Notes: generated from the sequence alone by a model not told the origin. 64,000 nt of DNA from Cannabis sativa (GCF_029168945.1 NC_083602.1:26585323-26649322); one strand, 5' to 3'. Positions 47,330-61,164 are shown, counted from the first letter of the stretch. Numbers and translations are program-made.

Positions 47330-47888
47330 TGTGGATGTCCGAATCTTTTATTTATTACCATTAATTGTAATCAACATTCCTATTTTCTTAGTTTCTCTTT
47401 TTTCTTAGTTTCTTAATATTTCACTCTTGTATTTGTATAAATAGGGGTTCACCCCATTGGAATAAACAACTGAGAAATTCTCATTCACTTTCTCGTTCTC
47501 TCTTCATCTTCTTCTTTCTTCTCATCTACTTCATATAATTATATATTATTTTATAACACGTTATCAGCATGAGTCTCTGCCCAAGCTTCAAGCATAAGTC
47601 TCTGCCCAAGTCCCAATGTAAGTATCTTGTTAAAATTCTTGAATTGTTTCAAAGTCAAAATACACTAAATATATATTTATATATATACTCATCTGACTGA
47701 AACAATTTTAAGAATCATTTGATTTCTTTTTTCTTTTTATCTATATATCTATATACTATATATGTATGTATATGTTTTTATATATTTATTATTGATTTCA
47801 TATATATATATATTATGTTCTTATTATTCATAATATTTACAATATATGTGTGCCTATGATATGATAGAGAAAATCTATATAAATTATA

Positions 47889-48066
47889 CATATATCCAGA
47901 AGATTATGTATCATCGAAAAAATATTACATATATCCTAAAGATTATGCATCCTCGATAAAATATTGCATATATCCTGAAGATTATGCATCCTCGATAAAT
48001 ATTGCATATATCCTGAAGATTATGCATCCTCAATAAAATCTTGCATATATCCTGAAGATTATGCAA
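47889..48066 (+). repeat. Tandem repeat, 38-39-bp unit, about 4.5 copies
   Basis: Units of the form atatatcctgaagattatgc plus atcctcgataaaatattgc follow one another with few differences. The first is the most diverged (catcgaaaaaatattac). It lies in the leader of the copia remnant. Confidence 0.93.
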
Positions 48067-48919
48067 ACGTAATATTTATTATATAATTTATGGATATATA
48101 ATGAAAGAGATGAATACATATTTATATATATGTTCTTGTATTCTTTGAGGACAATGAAAAATAATCTAATATCGATATAGATTTTGACAAACATTTCCTG
48201 AAGCAAATGTTTTATATATGTCGAAAAAATAATAATTGTATTTATGTGAATACAACTAAAGAATCATAAAAAATGATTAATATTGATGCAATTTTATAGT
48301 GGGTTTTGAATACCCCAAAAAGAATGTTAAGAGAATTGCATTGAAACATCAAAGTATAAGAATAACAATGAGCATGACTAATGTTATTTAAATACATGAG
48401 GCATGTATTTATTGTTCATCATTCCCTACAGAGAATGATACAAATTGAAGTCAATTACTTTTAAAGATTGTTCATATTAGTCATGTTATTATACATTGTT
48501 ATTACTTGTAATGTTGGAAATTATTGAATCTGACATACATCTTGGAGACTATGCGAAAATTGCATTCATATATTCTTTGAAATATTGTAAAGAAATTGCT
48601 GAATAATTTCTTACATTTTTATAGATGAACAAGTAATAAATTTTTAAGAAATTTATAATAATGTTCTACTTGTTCAACGTCATTCCCCGAAATGAATGTA
48701 ATGATTTTAAATAATCGATGGCATTATTTACTACTAAAATATTTGCAGAAGAAAGTGGAAACAACCAAAAGATGAGATACCACACACAATCAAAGTGCAT
48801 GAAATCTATATATCATGTGTGGAATTGAATAATAATGGTCGCGTACCTGTAGTACGGACACACTTATAATCAAGATTAAAGTATATTTGATTATTGAATA
48901 GAATGTGAATTGTACAAAT
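48067..48919. other. Non-coding leader of the copia remnant
   Basis: No ORF of note. Scattered degenerate echoes of the tandem unit (gaagcaaatgtttt, ggagactatgcgaaaattgc) suggest the array was once longer. Confidence 0.4.
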
Positions 48920-50783
48920 TGTTGGAATTATTTTACCAGGATCTTAGATCTACTCACAAGTATGTTGATTAACAACCTAAATATGAACTTCTAAAATGAA
49001 TATAAGTAAACACATATAAAGTATGAGAAACCTTACATTGGATGCAGCGGAATAATATGTCTCCTTCCACTCAGATCTCTAACCCTTGTATCCTTTCTGT
49101 TGCAGAGTATTATCAAGATCTGAGCCCGAATGTCCTTCTTTGTTGAATCTGAATTTTTCACATTCTTCCTCACTATGATTGAGGTACTACTTGCTGTGTG
49201 TGGGCACTACTCTATCACTTAGAGCTTTCGAAACAGAGAAGAAGAAAGAGAGAGAGAGGTGGCGGCGCAGGAAAATTTCTGTGAAAGGAATGATATGCAA
49301 TTGTATTGTGTATGTTTCCTGAAGCCTTTACCTTCTATTAATAGAATACCACACAGGGTTACGGTTGAATTACTTGGCATTAAAATAATGAAAATTTAAA
49401 TGATAAAAGCAATGCTAGTGGCTGGCCATGGCAATATGGAAACAGGCCTTCACTTTTGCAACTTTCCTATTTTATCATTTCTGTTTCCCATTTTCTCAAA
49501 AACGGCCAATTTTCACATTCAACCATATAAATGTCAATTCTAACTATTTAATAACTATAATTAATTATTAAATAATATTTTCATTTATTATATTTATTCA
49601 TTAGACTAAATAAAGTCTCTTGATTAACAAATATACCCTATAAACTCTTTCTTTACAGTTTCACCCTTAATAAGTGATAAATTCTCAAATAGACATAGTC
49701 TAACTTGAGAATTATAATTGATTAATTAAAACCAATTAAACGAGTCTTACAAGTAGTATTGTCTCAACTAGTGTGGGGACCATGGGTCTATATATCTGAG
49801 CTTCCAATAAGCAGATCAAGAATTTACATCTTAAATTCACTGACTTATTAATTCTTCGTTGAATCCACGCATAGAACTTAAAATTGCACTCTCAGCTATA
49901 CAGAACGCTCTATATGTTCCACCATATAGATACGTCATTAATTATCTATTGTTATAATCCTAATTTGATCAATGATTCTCTATATAGATGATCTACACTG
50001 TAAAGGGATTAAATTACCGTAACACCCTACAATGTATTTTATCCTTAAAACACTTAACCCTGTATAAATGATATTTCAGCTAAGTGAAATGAGTACTCCA
50101 CCATTTATTTTCGTTTGATTAAGCTCGAAGGAAATCATCCTTTACTTTCTATTCGCCAGATAAAAGCTATAGATTCTATATTTATGTTAGCGCTCCAACT
50201 CAATTGCACTACCGTGTTCCCAAAATGTACGTATCACCCTGACCCAAAAGTAGGCTTAACTAACAAATCAAAAAACACAAATAACACTCTTGAGATTGAA
50301 CCTAATCATATCAGGATTGAGATCATTTGATCTAGGATCAACTAAGTGATATTGAATTGAATAAATATTACGGTAAGTTTAATAAATCTATATCAAAGTT
50401 CAATATCAGTCCATTCCGATGCATACTCCATGCATCCAACCCAAGCTTTACTTTAACCAATGCTCTGGAAAGAACATAGCATTTCTCCAAATGCAAGTAA
50501 ACTCTGTTGTAGATTGTCATATCAGTAAAACCCCAGTGTTCTGATAAATCTAGGAATCTTTAATCACCTAGTCATGTTTACTTTCCACTGTGTTGACAAC
50601 ACAATAAACATGATCAAGTATGTGGAAAGGGTTTGGATGAATTTATAAATCAAATAGACAAATAATTGATAAGGTGAACCAAAACATACACAAATGAATG
50701 AAAAATACTTCTGTTTCTTTATTGATATTGAATAATCTGGATTACATTGCAATGGAGTTTTATTTAGGGCATAAAACCCAACA
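48920..50783 (-). mobile_element. 3' LTR of the outer copia element
   Basis: Starts tgttggaattattttaccag and ends ataaaacccaaca on the plus strand, the reverse complement of TGTTGGG...CAACA. Length 1864 bp. By eye it is roughly 90 percent identical to the inner element's LTRs, so the same family but an older branch. Confidence 0.93.
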
Positions 50784-52826
50784 AACTCCCACTTGCACTA
50801 ATATAAAACTAATCAGTACATATCAATTAATCCTAAATTCTGACGGTGCTTTTTAAATGCAGTCACTGTCAATACTTTGGTGAATGGATCAGCTAAGTGG
50901 TCTTCTGTGTCCACTTTTTCCACCAATACATCCCCTCTTGCCACATATTCTTTGATGATATGATATTTCCTTTCTATATTTGCTTCTCTTGTGGCTTCGA
51001 GGTTCCTTACTGTTGGCTATTGCTCCATTGTTATCACAAAGTAAGACTAGAGGTTTTTCCATTCCAGGCACGACACCAAAACTGGTGAAGAAGTTTCTCA
51101 GCCAGACAACCTCTTTGGCAGCTTCTGCTGTAGCTATGTATTCTGCCTCCATGGTAGAATCTGAAATCGCGGTTTGTTTAGCACTTCTCCAAACCACTGC
51201 TCCGCCCCCAAGAGTAAACACCATCCCAGATGTAGATTTCTTGTCTTCAAGACATGCCTAGAAATCTGAGTGGGTATAGCCTATGGGATTTAAAGCACCA
51301 CCCTTGTAGACTAACACGTAATCTCTTGTACTCTTAATGTATTTCAGAATATACTTAACAGCATTCCAATGTTCCTGACCTGGATTTGACTAATACCTGC
51401 TCACGATTCTAACTGCATAGCAGATGTCAGGTCTAGTGCATAACATTGCATACATTAGACTTCCAACTGCAGAAGCATAAGGAACTTTTGCCATGTCCTC
51501 TATCTCTTGAGGATCAGTAGGACACTGTTCCTTAGATACACGGATACCATATCTAGAAGGCATATTCGCCCCTTTGGTGTTGGTCATGGAGAATCTCTCT
51601 AAAACTTTGTCAATGTAAGTGGTTTGAGAGAGAGCAAGGGATCTGTTCTTCCTGTTTCTAATAATTTGAATACCGAGAACAAACGCAGCCTCACCCAAAT
51701 CTTTCATATCGAATTGAGTGTCAAGCCATTCTTTGATGTCAGTCATTTTCTTGATATTGTTGCCAATGATCAAAATGTCGTCAACATAAAAGAATACTAC
51801 TACTTGGTCTTACTTGAGTTGGTAAACACAAGGTTCATCTTCATTCTGAAGAAAGCCGTATGTTTTTATGATTTCATCAAACCTTTTATTCCATGAGCGA
51901 GAAGCTTGCTTAAGTCCATAAATAGACTTATTTAATTTGTAAACTTTATTTTCTTGCCCTGGAAGAACATAACCTTCTGGTTGCTCCATATAGATGGTTT
52001 CTTCAAGTACCCCATTAAGGAAGCAGTCTTGACATCCATTTGCCAGATTTCATAATTGAAAGCAGCAGCTATGGAGAGAAGAATTCGGATGGATTTGAGC
52101 ATGGCGACAGGACTAAAAGTTTCCTCATAGTCCACACCTTCTCTTTGGGTATAACCCTTGGCGACTAGTCTAGCTTTAAAAGTTTCGACTTCGCCTCCAA
52201 TACCTCTTTTCTTCTTGTAAACCCACTTGCATCTGATTGGACGATAGTCATCGGGTGCATCTACATATTCCCAGACTTTGTTCTTTTTCATGGAATCAAT
52301 TGCTAAATCCATGCCGGCTGACCATCACTTCCGTTGCGGACTTGCCATTGCATGTATATAGGTTAATGGGTCGTCTTCAATACCGTCACCAACGACCATA
52401 TTGATTTCACCATCCAAGCCATAACGAGACGGTTTTGTAGAAACCCTCCCACTACGACGAGGAGCGGTGATCTTCTGAACAGGAACATTGGTAGTAGTTT
52501 TCTCAGTTGCTTCGACTGAGGGAGTGGGATTATCCTCTTCTTGAGTGGAAGAGGACGGAACATTGGAATGAGTTATATCTGAAAGCATTTCCTCTAATAC
52601 AACTTTACTTTTCGGTTTGTTGTCTTTAATATAGTTATCTTCAAGAAAAATGGCATTTGTAGAAACAAACACTTTGTTATCCTTGTAACTATAAATTAGT
52701 CCACCCCTAGTCTCTTTAGAATTTCCGACAAACATGCAAACTTCAGTTCACGATTCCAGTTTGCCTTCTTTCTTTCTCAAGACATGAGCAGGGCACCCCC
52801 AAATCCTATAATGGCGTAAACTAGGT
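50784..52826 (-). pseudogene. pol: Copia pol, 3' half: reverse transcriptase and RNase H, with frameshifts
   Basis: On the minus strand from right to left. Integrase C-terminal/linker part: MFVGNSKETRGGLIYSY, APRRSGRVSTKPSRYG. Reverse transcriptase: NKVWEYVDAPDDYRPIRCKW, RLVAKGYTQREGVDYEETFS, IRILLSIAAAFNYEIWQMDV, then FYVDDILIIGNN with YVDD at 51788-51777, MKDLGEAAFVLGIQI, and VGSLMYAMLCTRPDICYA. RNase [39 protein letters not shown] and [14 protein letters not shown] polypurine tract (agtgggagtt) lies next to the LTR. A stop five codons before the conserved QVVVFFYVDD block and frame changes near 51300, 51900 and 50960 inactivate it, but the amino-acid motifs are well kept. Confidence 0.9.
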
Positions 52827-52831
52827 GTACG
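52827..52831 (+). repeat. 5-bp target-site duplication GTACG of the inner element (second copy 63072-63076)
   Basis: GTACG immediately precedes TGTTGGG at 52832 and immediately follows CCAACA ending at 63071. Both copies belong to the outer element's integrase gene, whose reading resumes across one copy. Confidence 0.97.
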
Positions 52832-54741
52832 TGTTGGGTTTTATGCCCTAAATAAAACTCATTTGAATATAATCAGATTTACTTACTAATATAGATCAGA
52901 AATAACATTTAATGTTGCATGGTTCACATGATTTATTTCATGATTATATGTACATAATGTATAAATTCATCTGAAACCCTTTTCACATACTTGATACTGT
53001 TTATTGTGCCGTCAACACATTGGAAAGTAAACATGACTATGTGAATAAAGTTTCCTAGATTTATCAGACATAGGGTTTTACTGATATGATAATCTACAAC
53101 AGAGTTTACTTGCATTTGGAGAAGTGCTATGTTCTTTCCAGAGCATTGGTTAAAGTAAAGCTCAGGTTGGATGCATGGAGTATGTATCGGAAGGGACCGA
53201 TATTGAACTTTGACTTAGATTTATTAAACTTACCGTACTATCTATTCAAGTCAATATCGCCTAGTTGATCCTAGATCAAATGATCTTAATCCTGATATGA
53301 TTAGGCTCAATCTTGAAAGGCTATTCGTGTTCTTTGATTTGTTAGTTAAGCCTACTTTTAGGTCAGGGTGATATGTACAATTTGGGAACACGGTAGTGCA
53401 ATTGAGTGGGAGCGCTAACATAAACATGGAATCTATAGCTTCAATCTGGCAAATAGTAAGCAAAGGATGATCTCCTTCGAGCTTGACCAAACGAACATAA
53501 ATGGTGGAGTACTCATTTCACATAAGCTGAAATATCATTTATACGGGGTCAAGTGTTTTAAGGAATAAATACATTGTAGGGTGTAACGGTAATCTAATCC
53601 CTTTACAATGTAGATCATTCATATAGAGGATCAATGATCAAATTAGGATTATAACAATGGATAACTAATGATGTGTCTATATGGTGGAACATATAGAGCA
53701 TTCTATATACTGAGAGTGCAATTCTAAGTTCTATGCGTGGATTCAACGAAGAATTAATAAGTTAGTGAATTTTAGTGCTAAATTCTTGATCTACTTATTG
53801 GAAGCTCGGTTATATAGACCCATGGTCCCCGCACTAGTTGAGATAGTATTGCTTGTAAGACTCATATAATTGGTTTTGATTAATCAATTATAATTCTCAA
53901 ATTAGACTATGTCTATTTGTGAATTTTTCACTAAGTAAGGGCGAAATTGTAAAGAAAGAGTTTATAGGGGCATATTTGTTAATTATGATACTTTGTATGG
54001 TTCAATTAATAAATATGATAAATGACAATATTATTTAATAATTATTTATAGTTATTAAATAGTTAGAATTGGCATTTAAATGGTTGAATTAGAAAATTGG
54101 CGTTTTTGTGAAAATCAGATGCAGAAAAGATAAAACTGCAAAATTGCAAAAAGTGAGGCCCAAATCCACAAGTATAGGGCCGGCCACTTTTGTAGGGTTT
54201 TTCCCTCTGATATTTTCATTATTTTAATGCCAAATAATTCAAACCTAACCCTAGTGGAATGCTATAAATAGGTAGTGAAGGCTTGAGGAAATTTACACTA
54301 AATTTCTACACTTTTCTTCTGACACTTCTGATTCAGAAAAACTGAGCCTGCCTCTCTCCCTATCTTTAGCTGCCACTTCTTCTCTCTCTTGTTCATTAAA
54401 ATTTCGAAAATCCTTAGTGTATGAGTAGTGCCCACACACAGCAAGTGATACCTCAATCATAGTGAGGAAGATCGTGAAGAAAGACTTTCAGCAAGAAGGA
54501 GTTTCAGCATCAAAGATTCAGAGAAAGAGATCCAGGTTCAGATATTGATAATGCTCTGCTACAGAAAGGAATCAAGGGCTAGATATCTGAACGGAAGGAG
54601 TCATTATATTCCGCTGCACCCAATGTAAGGTTTCTTAAACTTTATATTTGTTTATTTAATCGTTTTAGAAAGTTCATATTTAGGGTGTTAATCAACATAC
54701 TTGTGAGTAGATCTAAGATCCTGCTAAAATAAATTCTAACA
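52832..54741 (+). mobile_element. 5' LTR of the inner element
   Basis: TGTTGGGTTTTATGCCC start and AAATTCTAACA end. A TATA box (ctataaata, 54262-54270) precedes a CT-rich stretch, so transcription likely starts near 54295, with R and U5 downstream. The terminal CAACA of other copies is TAACA here. Confidence 0.95.
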
Positions 54742-54743
54742 AC

Positions 54744-54760
54744 TGGCCTTAGAGCCATGG
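54744..54760 (+). other. Primer-binding site (initiator-tRNA-Met type, variant)
   Basis: tggccttagagccatgg lies 2 bases after the 5' LTR. It resembles TGGTATCAGAGCCATGG, the usual complement of the plant initiator tRNA-Met 3' end, with 3 changes in the first 8 bases. Confidence 0.7.
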
Positions 54761-54761
54761 T

Positions 54762-57700
54762 AATTGATTTACTTGCAAGAAATTTGGACTTTAAAACGAT
54801 TGTTTGTTTGTTTTTGGATGGTATCATGTTGTATTGAGTGTTATTTGATGATTGATTGATGTTTGTGAATTTTCGTTAAAAATAATTGAATATCTGTTTC
54901 TGGAATTATTTTTATTGGATAGTATGGAAAAAACTAAGCAAGTTATCTTTTTACAAAACTCAATTTCGATTTAATTTGAATTAGTTATGATTTTTTGAAG
55001 ATTCGAAAAAATCGGAGTTGTGCTGAAATTTTCCTGCGATCGCGAAAACTGTCCGTACAGCTCACAATTTTTTCGTTTTTCTTCTTTTTTTCATGCTTTT
55101 TCATTGAATTAACTTCCGATTTTTTGTGTAGTTCTGTATTTATACTATTACTATTCCTAATTCAATTCCAATTATTATTATGAATTAATTTAATATCTTT
55201 TTAAATTTAATTCAAGATATTAGTGTAATTTGAATTTAAAAATAGTTAGTATCTATCTTATTTTTTTAATAATCTATCTTATTTTTAAATTTGATTATAT
55301 CTTATCTTATTTTTAAATTTAAGGTCAGATTTTAGATATTTTAAATTAATTTTTTTTAAATAATATGACCTTATTTAAATTTAAAATAAGATAACTATAA
55401 TCATGTAATTTTAAAAAGATGTAAGATATTTTGCTAACTTTTAAATTTTGTTATTTTATTTATTTAAATTACATTAAAAATCTAAAAAAGATCTTCATTT
55501 ATCTTTTTTAATTTTTTATTTAATTTTTATTTATAAAATAACATTTAAATTTTAAAATTAGTTAGCAAATTTTGAAATGATATTTAAGTTGGTTGAAACC
55601 TAATTTTTCAAAATTGTAGGTTTAATTTTTTTATTTAATTTTTTTTTAAGTTTCGAATTATTCAAATTTTTTTTTAAAAAATATTTCGAAAAATTATTTT
55701 TTATTTAATTAATTATTTCGAAATTAATAATTTAATTTAAAATTAAATAAATCCTACATCCAACTATCCAACTAACCTTGTTGCAGGAGTATGTGTTTTA
55801 GCTTGTGTGTAAGTTTTGAAAACCTATTATTACTTGATTGCAAATAGCCATGATTACCTTTTGCCAGATCTAATGATCTGATGGCTCCCTTGGTCAAGAT
55901 AATAATTTGTAACAGGTATATTTACAATCTTCTTTCATCTGTGTATGACCTAGCAACATGATAGGACCCATCCAAAGTGTGCCTGTGTGAGCCTATGTGT
56001 TTAATTTCATTATAGATGCATATAGGTTGTTGTTGCTAAATAAAATATCATAGTTCTAGATAGATTTTATTTAGGCCCATTTAGTTTTTGGGCTTAGTCA
56101 ATTAATAACAGCTGTTCTTATTAAGGTTAAATTCCTCTCTTTTGGGCCTTGTGTGAGAGTTGGGAGCCATAGTAGTGGGTACGACATACTGAACCCAGCA
56201 CCCCCTCACATAAACTACCCCAATTGTGAAGGCCCATTTGCCTGATTTGAATAACTGTACTAGGTTAATTAAACTAGTTTAACCTAATAAAATTGATTAG
56301 CAACATAATTAATTTCATTTATTTTGGAATTAATTTAAGAAAATTATAGTTTAAAGAATTTTTTATTCTAAGCTAAACTATATGTATTTTCTTGTATTTA
56401 ATTAAATATAGAATTATAACCATCTAGATTCTTTCTGGAGCTTAATTTAAATTTTTCATTAAATATTCCTATTTAAGTTGATATTTAGTTATCTGCAACT
56501 AACCAACTTAAATCTGAATATCTTTTGAATTTCAAATTTCAAAATTAAGTTGAGGAATTTGAGGCATTGGTTATTAAAATTCTTTAGATATTTTTTAAGT
56601 TAATATCTTTTCGAATATTAACTTAAAATGGAATATTTTAGATATTTTTTAGGTTAATATCTTTTCAAATATTAACTTAAAATGGAATATTTTTGAATTA
56701 AGTGGTTACAACTTAATTTTTGATATTTAATTAAATTTAAATTTGAAAATATTTAAGTTCTAGATTTTTTCTAATACAACTTAAATTAGATATTTTTTCA
56801 AATTTTGTGGAAAAGATACTTAGTCAAATAAGATATTTTCTAGATAGTTATTTCTAGACTACTTATTATTTCTAATATTAAAATAGGAAAATATTATAAA
56901 TTGTGAAATTAATTGTTTAAATAATTAATTTTGGTACAATTTATTTTAAGTATATTTTTTCCTAGTATTAAACTAGAGATTAATAATTAAGCCTTCTCTA
57001 CACTTAATTATTTATTTCTTGAATTTAATACATTTAATTAATTTGAAAATTAAATATCCAAGTTGATTTTCATCATGATACTTAAATATTTCTTTTTCAT
57101 GACACTTAATTAAATAGAAAACTATTTTAGTTGAAATTTATTTTTTCAACTAAATTTAAATAATTTTCAAAATATATTTTTCTTTATTTTATTAATCAAA
57201 TTTCGAAATTGCATTTCTTAAATGCTGGAATTTCGAATTTTATTTGAAAAATAGATTAAAGTTGTAAATTATTTATTTTAATTTTGGACCAACTTAAATC
57301 AATGATTTTTTCATTTAATGATTAATTAAAATAAATTGAATTAAAGTATATTTTTAGAAATTGAATTAATTAGTCAAAGGAAAATCTAGATAGATGATAT
57401 TTTTTTTTGCTTGAAGTATTTTTCTAGTGTATTTAATTAAATAGAAAATTAATATTTAAGTTGATTTTCATCAGCATACTTAAATATTTGAAATTTTTCT
57501 TATATATTTAATTAAATAGGAAAATTATATTTTTTGTTGTAAATTAATTTTATTAATTAATTTTGGGCCAACATTAAATTAGAATAATTTTTCCAGGATT
57601 AATTTTTTATTTTAACATGCATTTTCGAAAATTGTGTCCTAGAATACTTTAATTTTTCGAAATGCAATATATATTTATAGAAAATTAAATTTGAGTTGTA

Positions 57701-59200
57701 AATTAATTTAAATTAATTTTGTAACAACTTAAATTGAATATTTTTCTAAATATTTATTGGAAATTATTACTAAGATGGAAATAATTCATGTTATTTTCAT
57801 ATCCATCTAAGTAAAATTTATAAATATTAAATTAAAATTTATATTTAGAATTTTTCATTCTAAATTGGAAATTTTAAATAAATATATATTTAAAATAAAT
57901 AGATTAAATAAAGAGAATCAAAGAAATACAACTCACTTTAAATAATGAGCTTGATTATTATTAAGATATTCGATCTCCATTGTTGGTCTTACAAAAATTA
58001 AATGTTTTCAATATAACCTCGAGACGCTAGACTTCGTCCCCCTATGGATGGTTATTCGTTGAACGCATTTAACATCGTAAGATTTCATTTGATAAGTGTT
58101 TTGTGAGTTTTCGTCTCTATTTAGACTCTCCCCTACGGTGACTACTTAGAGATAAACTCATAAAACATGAAACAATGGTGGAAGCTCATAAAATAAGAAT
58201 AACCTTGACTCTCGCCTACCGGGACAACGTTGGATTCTTATTTTGATCGAATAAAAGGTTGCTAGAATGGTTTCTATTTTAGATGAGCTGACAACTCTAT
58301 TCAATAAATGATGCTTTGACTCTCGCCTACCGGGACACTGTATCAGTTTGTTGAAAACCTTGGAAATTATTTAGGATTGTATGTTTTAGTATTTTCACTA
58401 GTCATTCCTACTTGCTATATGTTTATAATTTCTGAATTGTGTATGAATTTATATTGAACCATGTTATTTTCTGTTATTAAGTTGTAGTTTAATTTCGAAT
58501 CTTCATTGTTGGTCTAACATGTTTGTTTTTCTAATGAGATAAATCCCTAATGGATTTTCACCATTAGACATACATAATAGTGTAAGATCTCGAAAGATAA
58601 ATATTGTATATGCAACATCTAGCTGTTCATCAATTGATGACACCTTAGACTAGTATTTTTACAATATGAAACAAGAAGATTACATAAATAAGATTACTTT
58701 GTCTTTCGCTAATCGAAGCATCGTTGGATTCTTATTTATAAACGAAATTATCCTAATTCCTCTTAGCTTATTCATTTCGAATTAGCTCAATAATATATCA
58801 TTGGATGAATGGTCTATAAATCATTTCATGTCATTATATTTTCTCTTAAGAAATTAAATGACGCATATGATTATAATCCCGAAATTCTATTCCCAATTGA
58901 TATAAATCCTCAATCTTAGAAATCTCCTACTTGTATGGGCAAATCTGACTTAGAGTTTGTATTAGTAGTGCTGGTCCAAGATAGAATTACTCATTATATT
59001 TGGTATAAATTTAAGTCTTTGACTTTAATTTTAGATTCCAAATAGAAATTTTCTTATATTTCTAATTCCAGAATACAATACAGTTACACTTTCTCAAGTG
59101 TTTAATATCCATCTTCTATTAATGGATTAAAACTGTATGGAATATGAGTTAGGTATTCTGTGACCAGGATCCACTTGCAGTATTCTAAGAACTCTTTGAT
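54762..59200 (+). other. Non-coding internal region of the inner element
   Basis: Over 4.4 kb without an ORF above 62 codons. It holds AT-rich low-complexity stretches such as the near-duplicate tagatattttttaagttaatatctttt at about 56583-56610 and 56640-56665. A more GC-rich patch lies at about 55950-56260. A set of related short motifs lies at 58133-58740: gactctcccctacgg, two copies of gactctcgcctaccgggaca (58207-58226, 58318-58337) and a degraded gtctttcgctaatcg, the first and last of the latter followed by gttggattcttat. gag would be expected here but is not recognisable. Confidence 0.7.
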
Positions 59201-61149
59201 GTAACTAAACCTATGTCATCAATAGACACTACCACATTTTTTTTAATCTATGGCATTTGTATCTTGTTCATAGTGGATTTGACAAGATCAATCTCTGCAA
59301 AGAGTTAATATGCCTATATCCACTGAAAGTAGTTCATCTCATTCGCAGATGGATGTACATTCAGGGGTGGATATGAGTTTTTCGTTGTATTCTTAAAACG
59401 ATAACTCTAGATTATACCTTTTAGCAAAGAAATTTGAAATGTTTGAAAAATTTCATTAATTTCTAGCAATGGTTAAAACCATTAAGGTAAGTGGTTAAAG
59501 ATCTTGCGAACTGATAGGGGTGGAGAAATAGTTAGTAGATATGCAGTTCAAAGATCATTAAATTGATTTTTGAATTATATCCAAACTTACCTCCCCAGAA
59601 ATTTCGAGTTGCATATTGATGATTAGTTACTAGTCGTTGCCTAAATCCTTCTATGGTAATACAATTTCAGAATGATGTAATGGTTGTATACTTAATGTAA
59701 ATCATTACTAGATTCATGGATGACCTAATCAAAATCTTAAGAAAAGCTAGAACTGTTAACCATGGTTTGTTAGCTATTCTAAGTGATTAGGGGTGGATTA
59801 TCCCATAGTCAATAGATAAGAAAGTGTTTGTTCAAACAAATACTACTTTTCTAAGATAATGACTAAGTCTGAAAACAAGTAGCAAATAAAGGAGATATTT
59901 TTTCTTGATTCCAAAAATGTTCTATCATCTTATTTGACATATGATGATCCCACTGCCTCTGTTGTCTTGTCACAACCGAAGAGATCAATACCATTTAGTT
60001 TTCTTCGACATAATTCACGGTACCTTGTCGTAGTGGGAGAGTTTCTAGGAACTCACCTTCTTATGACTTGGGAGACACTAGTGATTAAAATCCATTGTGA
60101 GTTTAAACAAGTAATGGATTGTCAAGATAAGAAACTAAGAAGAAAAGGCAATAGAACTATAGTTTAATCCATTCACATGGAATAACCTAAAGTTTTCTAT
60201 TACAAGGACATAAAAGGAAATTTTCGTTTATAAGTCTATTCAATGGACTTAACAAACTTCCCGTTCCTAGTATTATAGGTTTGAGTTTATCTAAACCTAT
60301 GGCTTGTGGTATACCTGGGAATTACTTACTCTAATGCAAGCAACTTACTTTAGTAAAATGTTGAAGCATTTTCTTTCTAATGGCAATCTATAGAAGCTTC
60401 ACAACTTCTTAGGTATAGATTTTATTTATCTAAGGAAAAGTCTTAACTATTCCAGAAAAGATAAAGCAATGAAAGAATTTCTTATATCAACAGTGAGAGG
60501 TCTTAGATATGCTTTTGTATGCCTTAGACCAGACACCTGCTGTTGAGTGGGAGTAATGAGTAGGTATCAAATTAATCCAGGAGAAGAACATTGGAAGACA
60601 ATCAAGTAAATCCTAAGATTAAGAAGAGGAACTATATGTTAGTCTATAAGGGTGTGTTTAAAACTCTTAGACTACACCATATCAGATTTCGAAATTTGCC
60701 ATTGTGCTAGTAAATCTTTCTGATAAGATGGTGGTTACTCTGGGGGTGGAATAGAGATTTTGGAGAAGTGTAAAAACCTATCTGAAGTCTCTAGGTCTAC
60801 CAGAGAGGGACTGAATGTTAAAGTTGCAGGAAAGGTACTTATTAAGTCTAAGGAAAGTTCTATACATCTTTGGCACCATTCCAAATTGCCTTAAACTACT
60901 AGTGTTTATTTCCTGATTAACCAAAAAGTAGTTGCCAAAGGTATAGAATCCAGTATCCCAAGAGAGTAGACATATAGAGAGGAATTTCACATTATCAATG
61001 ATTTTGTGATTAAGGAAGAGTAATGGTGGAGAAAAGGTTGTGTTTAATTCAACCTTTCAGATGCTATTACGAGGAGTTTACTACTACTACACTTGATTTG
61101 TATATCAAGGTGTTGAGATTATTTGAAACACACTTTTTGTTTTATATTA
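59201..61149 (+). pseudogene. pol: Ruined copia pol of the inner element
   Basis: Short traces are in the right order. Integrase-like sequence near 59330-59540 (GGYEFFVV-like, then TDRGGEIVSRY-like) corresponds to blocks in the outer element at 63300-63500. Reverse transcriptase C-terminal traces near 60400-60640 include RPDTC, MSRYQINPGEEHWKT and a tail like RLRRGT. An RNase H start appears near 60735 (TLG). Stops and indels are dense, far more so than expected from the few LTR differences, so the decay is much older than this insertion. The ORFs at 59934 and 60778 are incidental. Confidence 0.75.
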
Positions 61150-61164
61150 GTGCAAGTGGGAGTT
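61150..61164 (+). other. Polypurine tract of the inner element
   Basis: gtgcaagtgggagtt ends directly at the 3' LTR. The same string in complement (aactcccacttgcac) adjoins the outer element's LTR at 50784-50798, so both elements use the same plus-strand primer. Confidence 0.8.

Larger units (their letters stand above)
47330..48919 (+). mobile_element. 5' remnant of a copia-type LTR element: short LTR, primer site, leader
   Basis: A candidate LTR of about 229 bp (47330-47558) begins tgtggatgtcc, has a TATA box (tataaatagg, near 47437) before a CT-rich transcribed segment, and ends ttttataaca. The following cgttatcagcatgag resembles primer-binding sites seen in copia elements. The internal leader that follows is AT-rich with a tandem array (47889-48066). 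The rest of the element is absent: a minus-strand copia element interrupts it at 48920, and any distal part would lie beyond the window. The LTR start is the weakest point of this call. Confidence 0.55.

Noticed and set aside
47881..48066. CRISPR-like array
   Set aside because: Units are contiguous without unique spacers, and the sequence is from a eukaryote; it is a simple tandem repeat.
54995..55183. Possible small gag start after the primer-binding site
   Set aside because: The peptide is Phe/Leu-rich low-complexity sequence with no gag motif.
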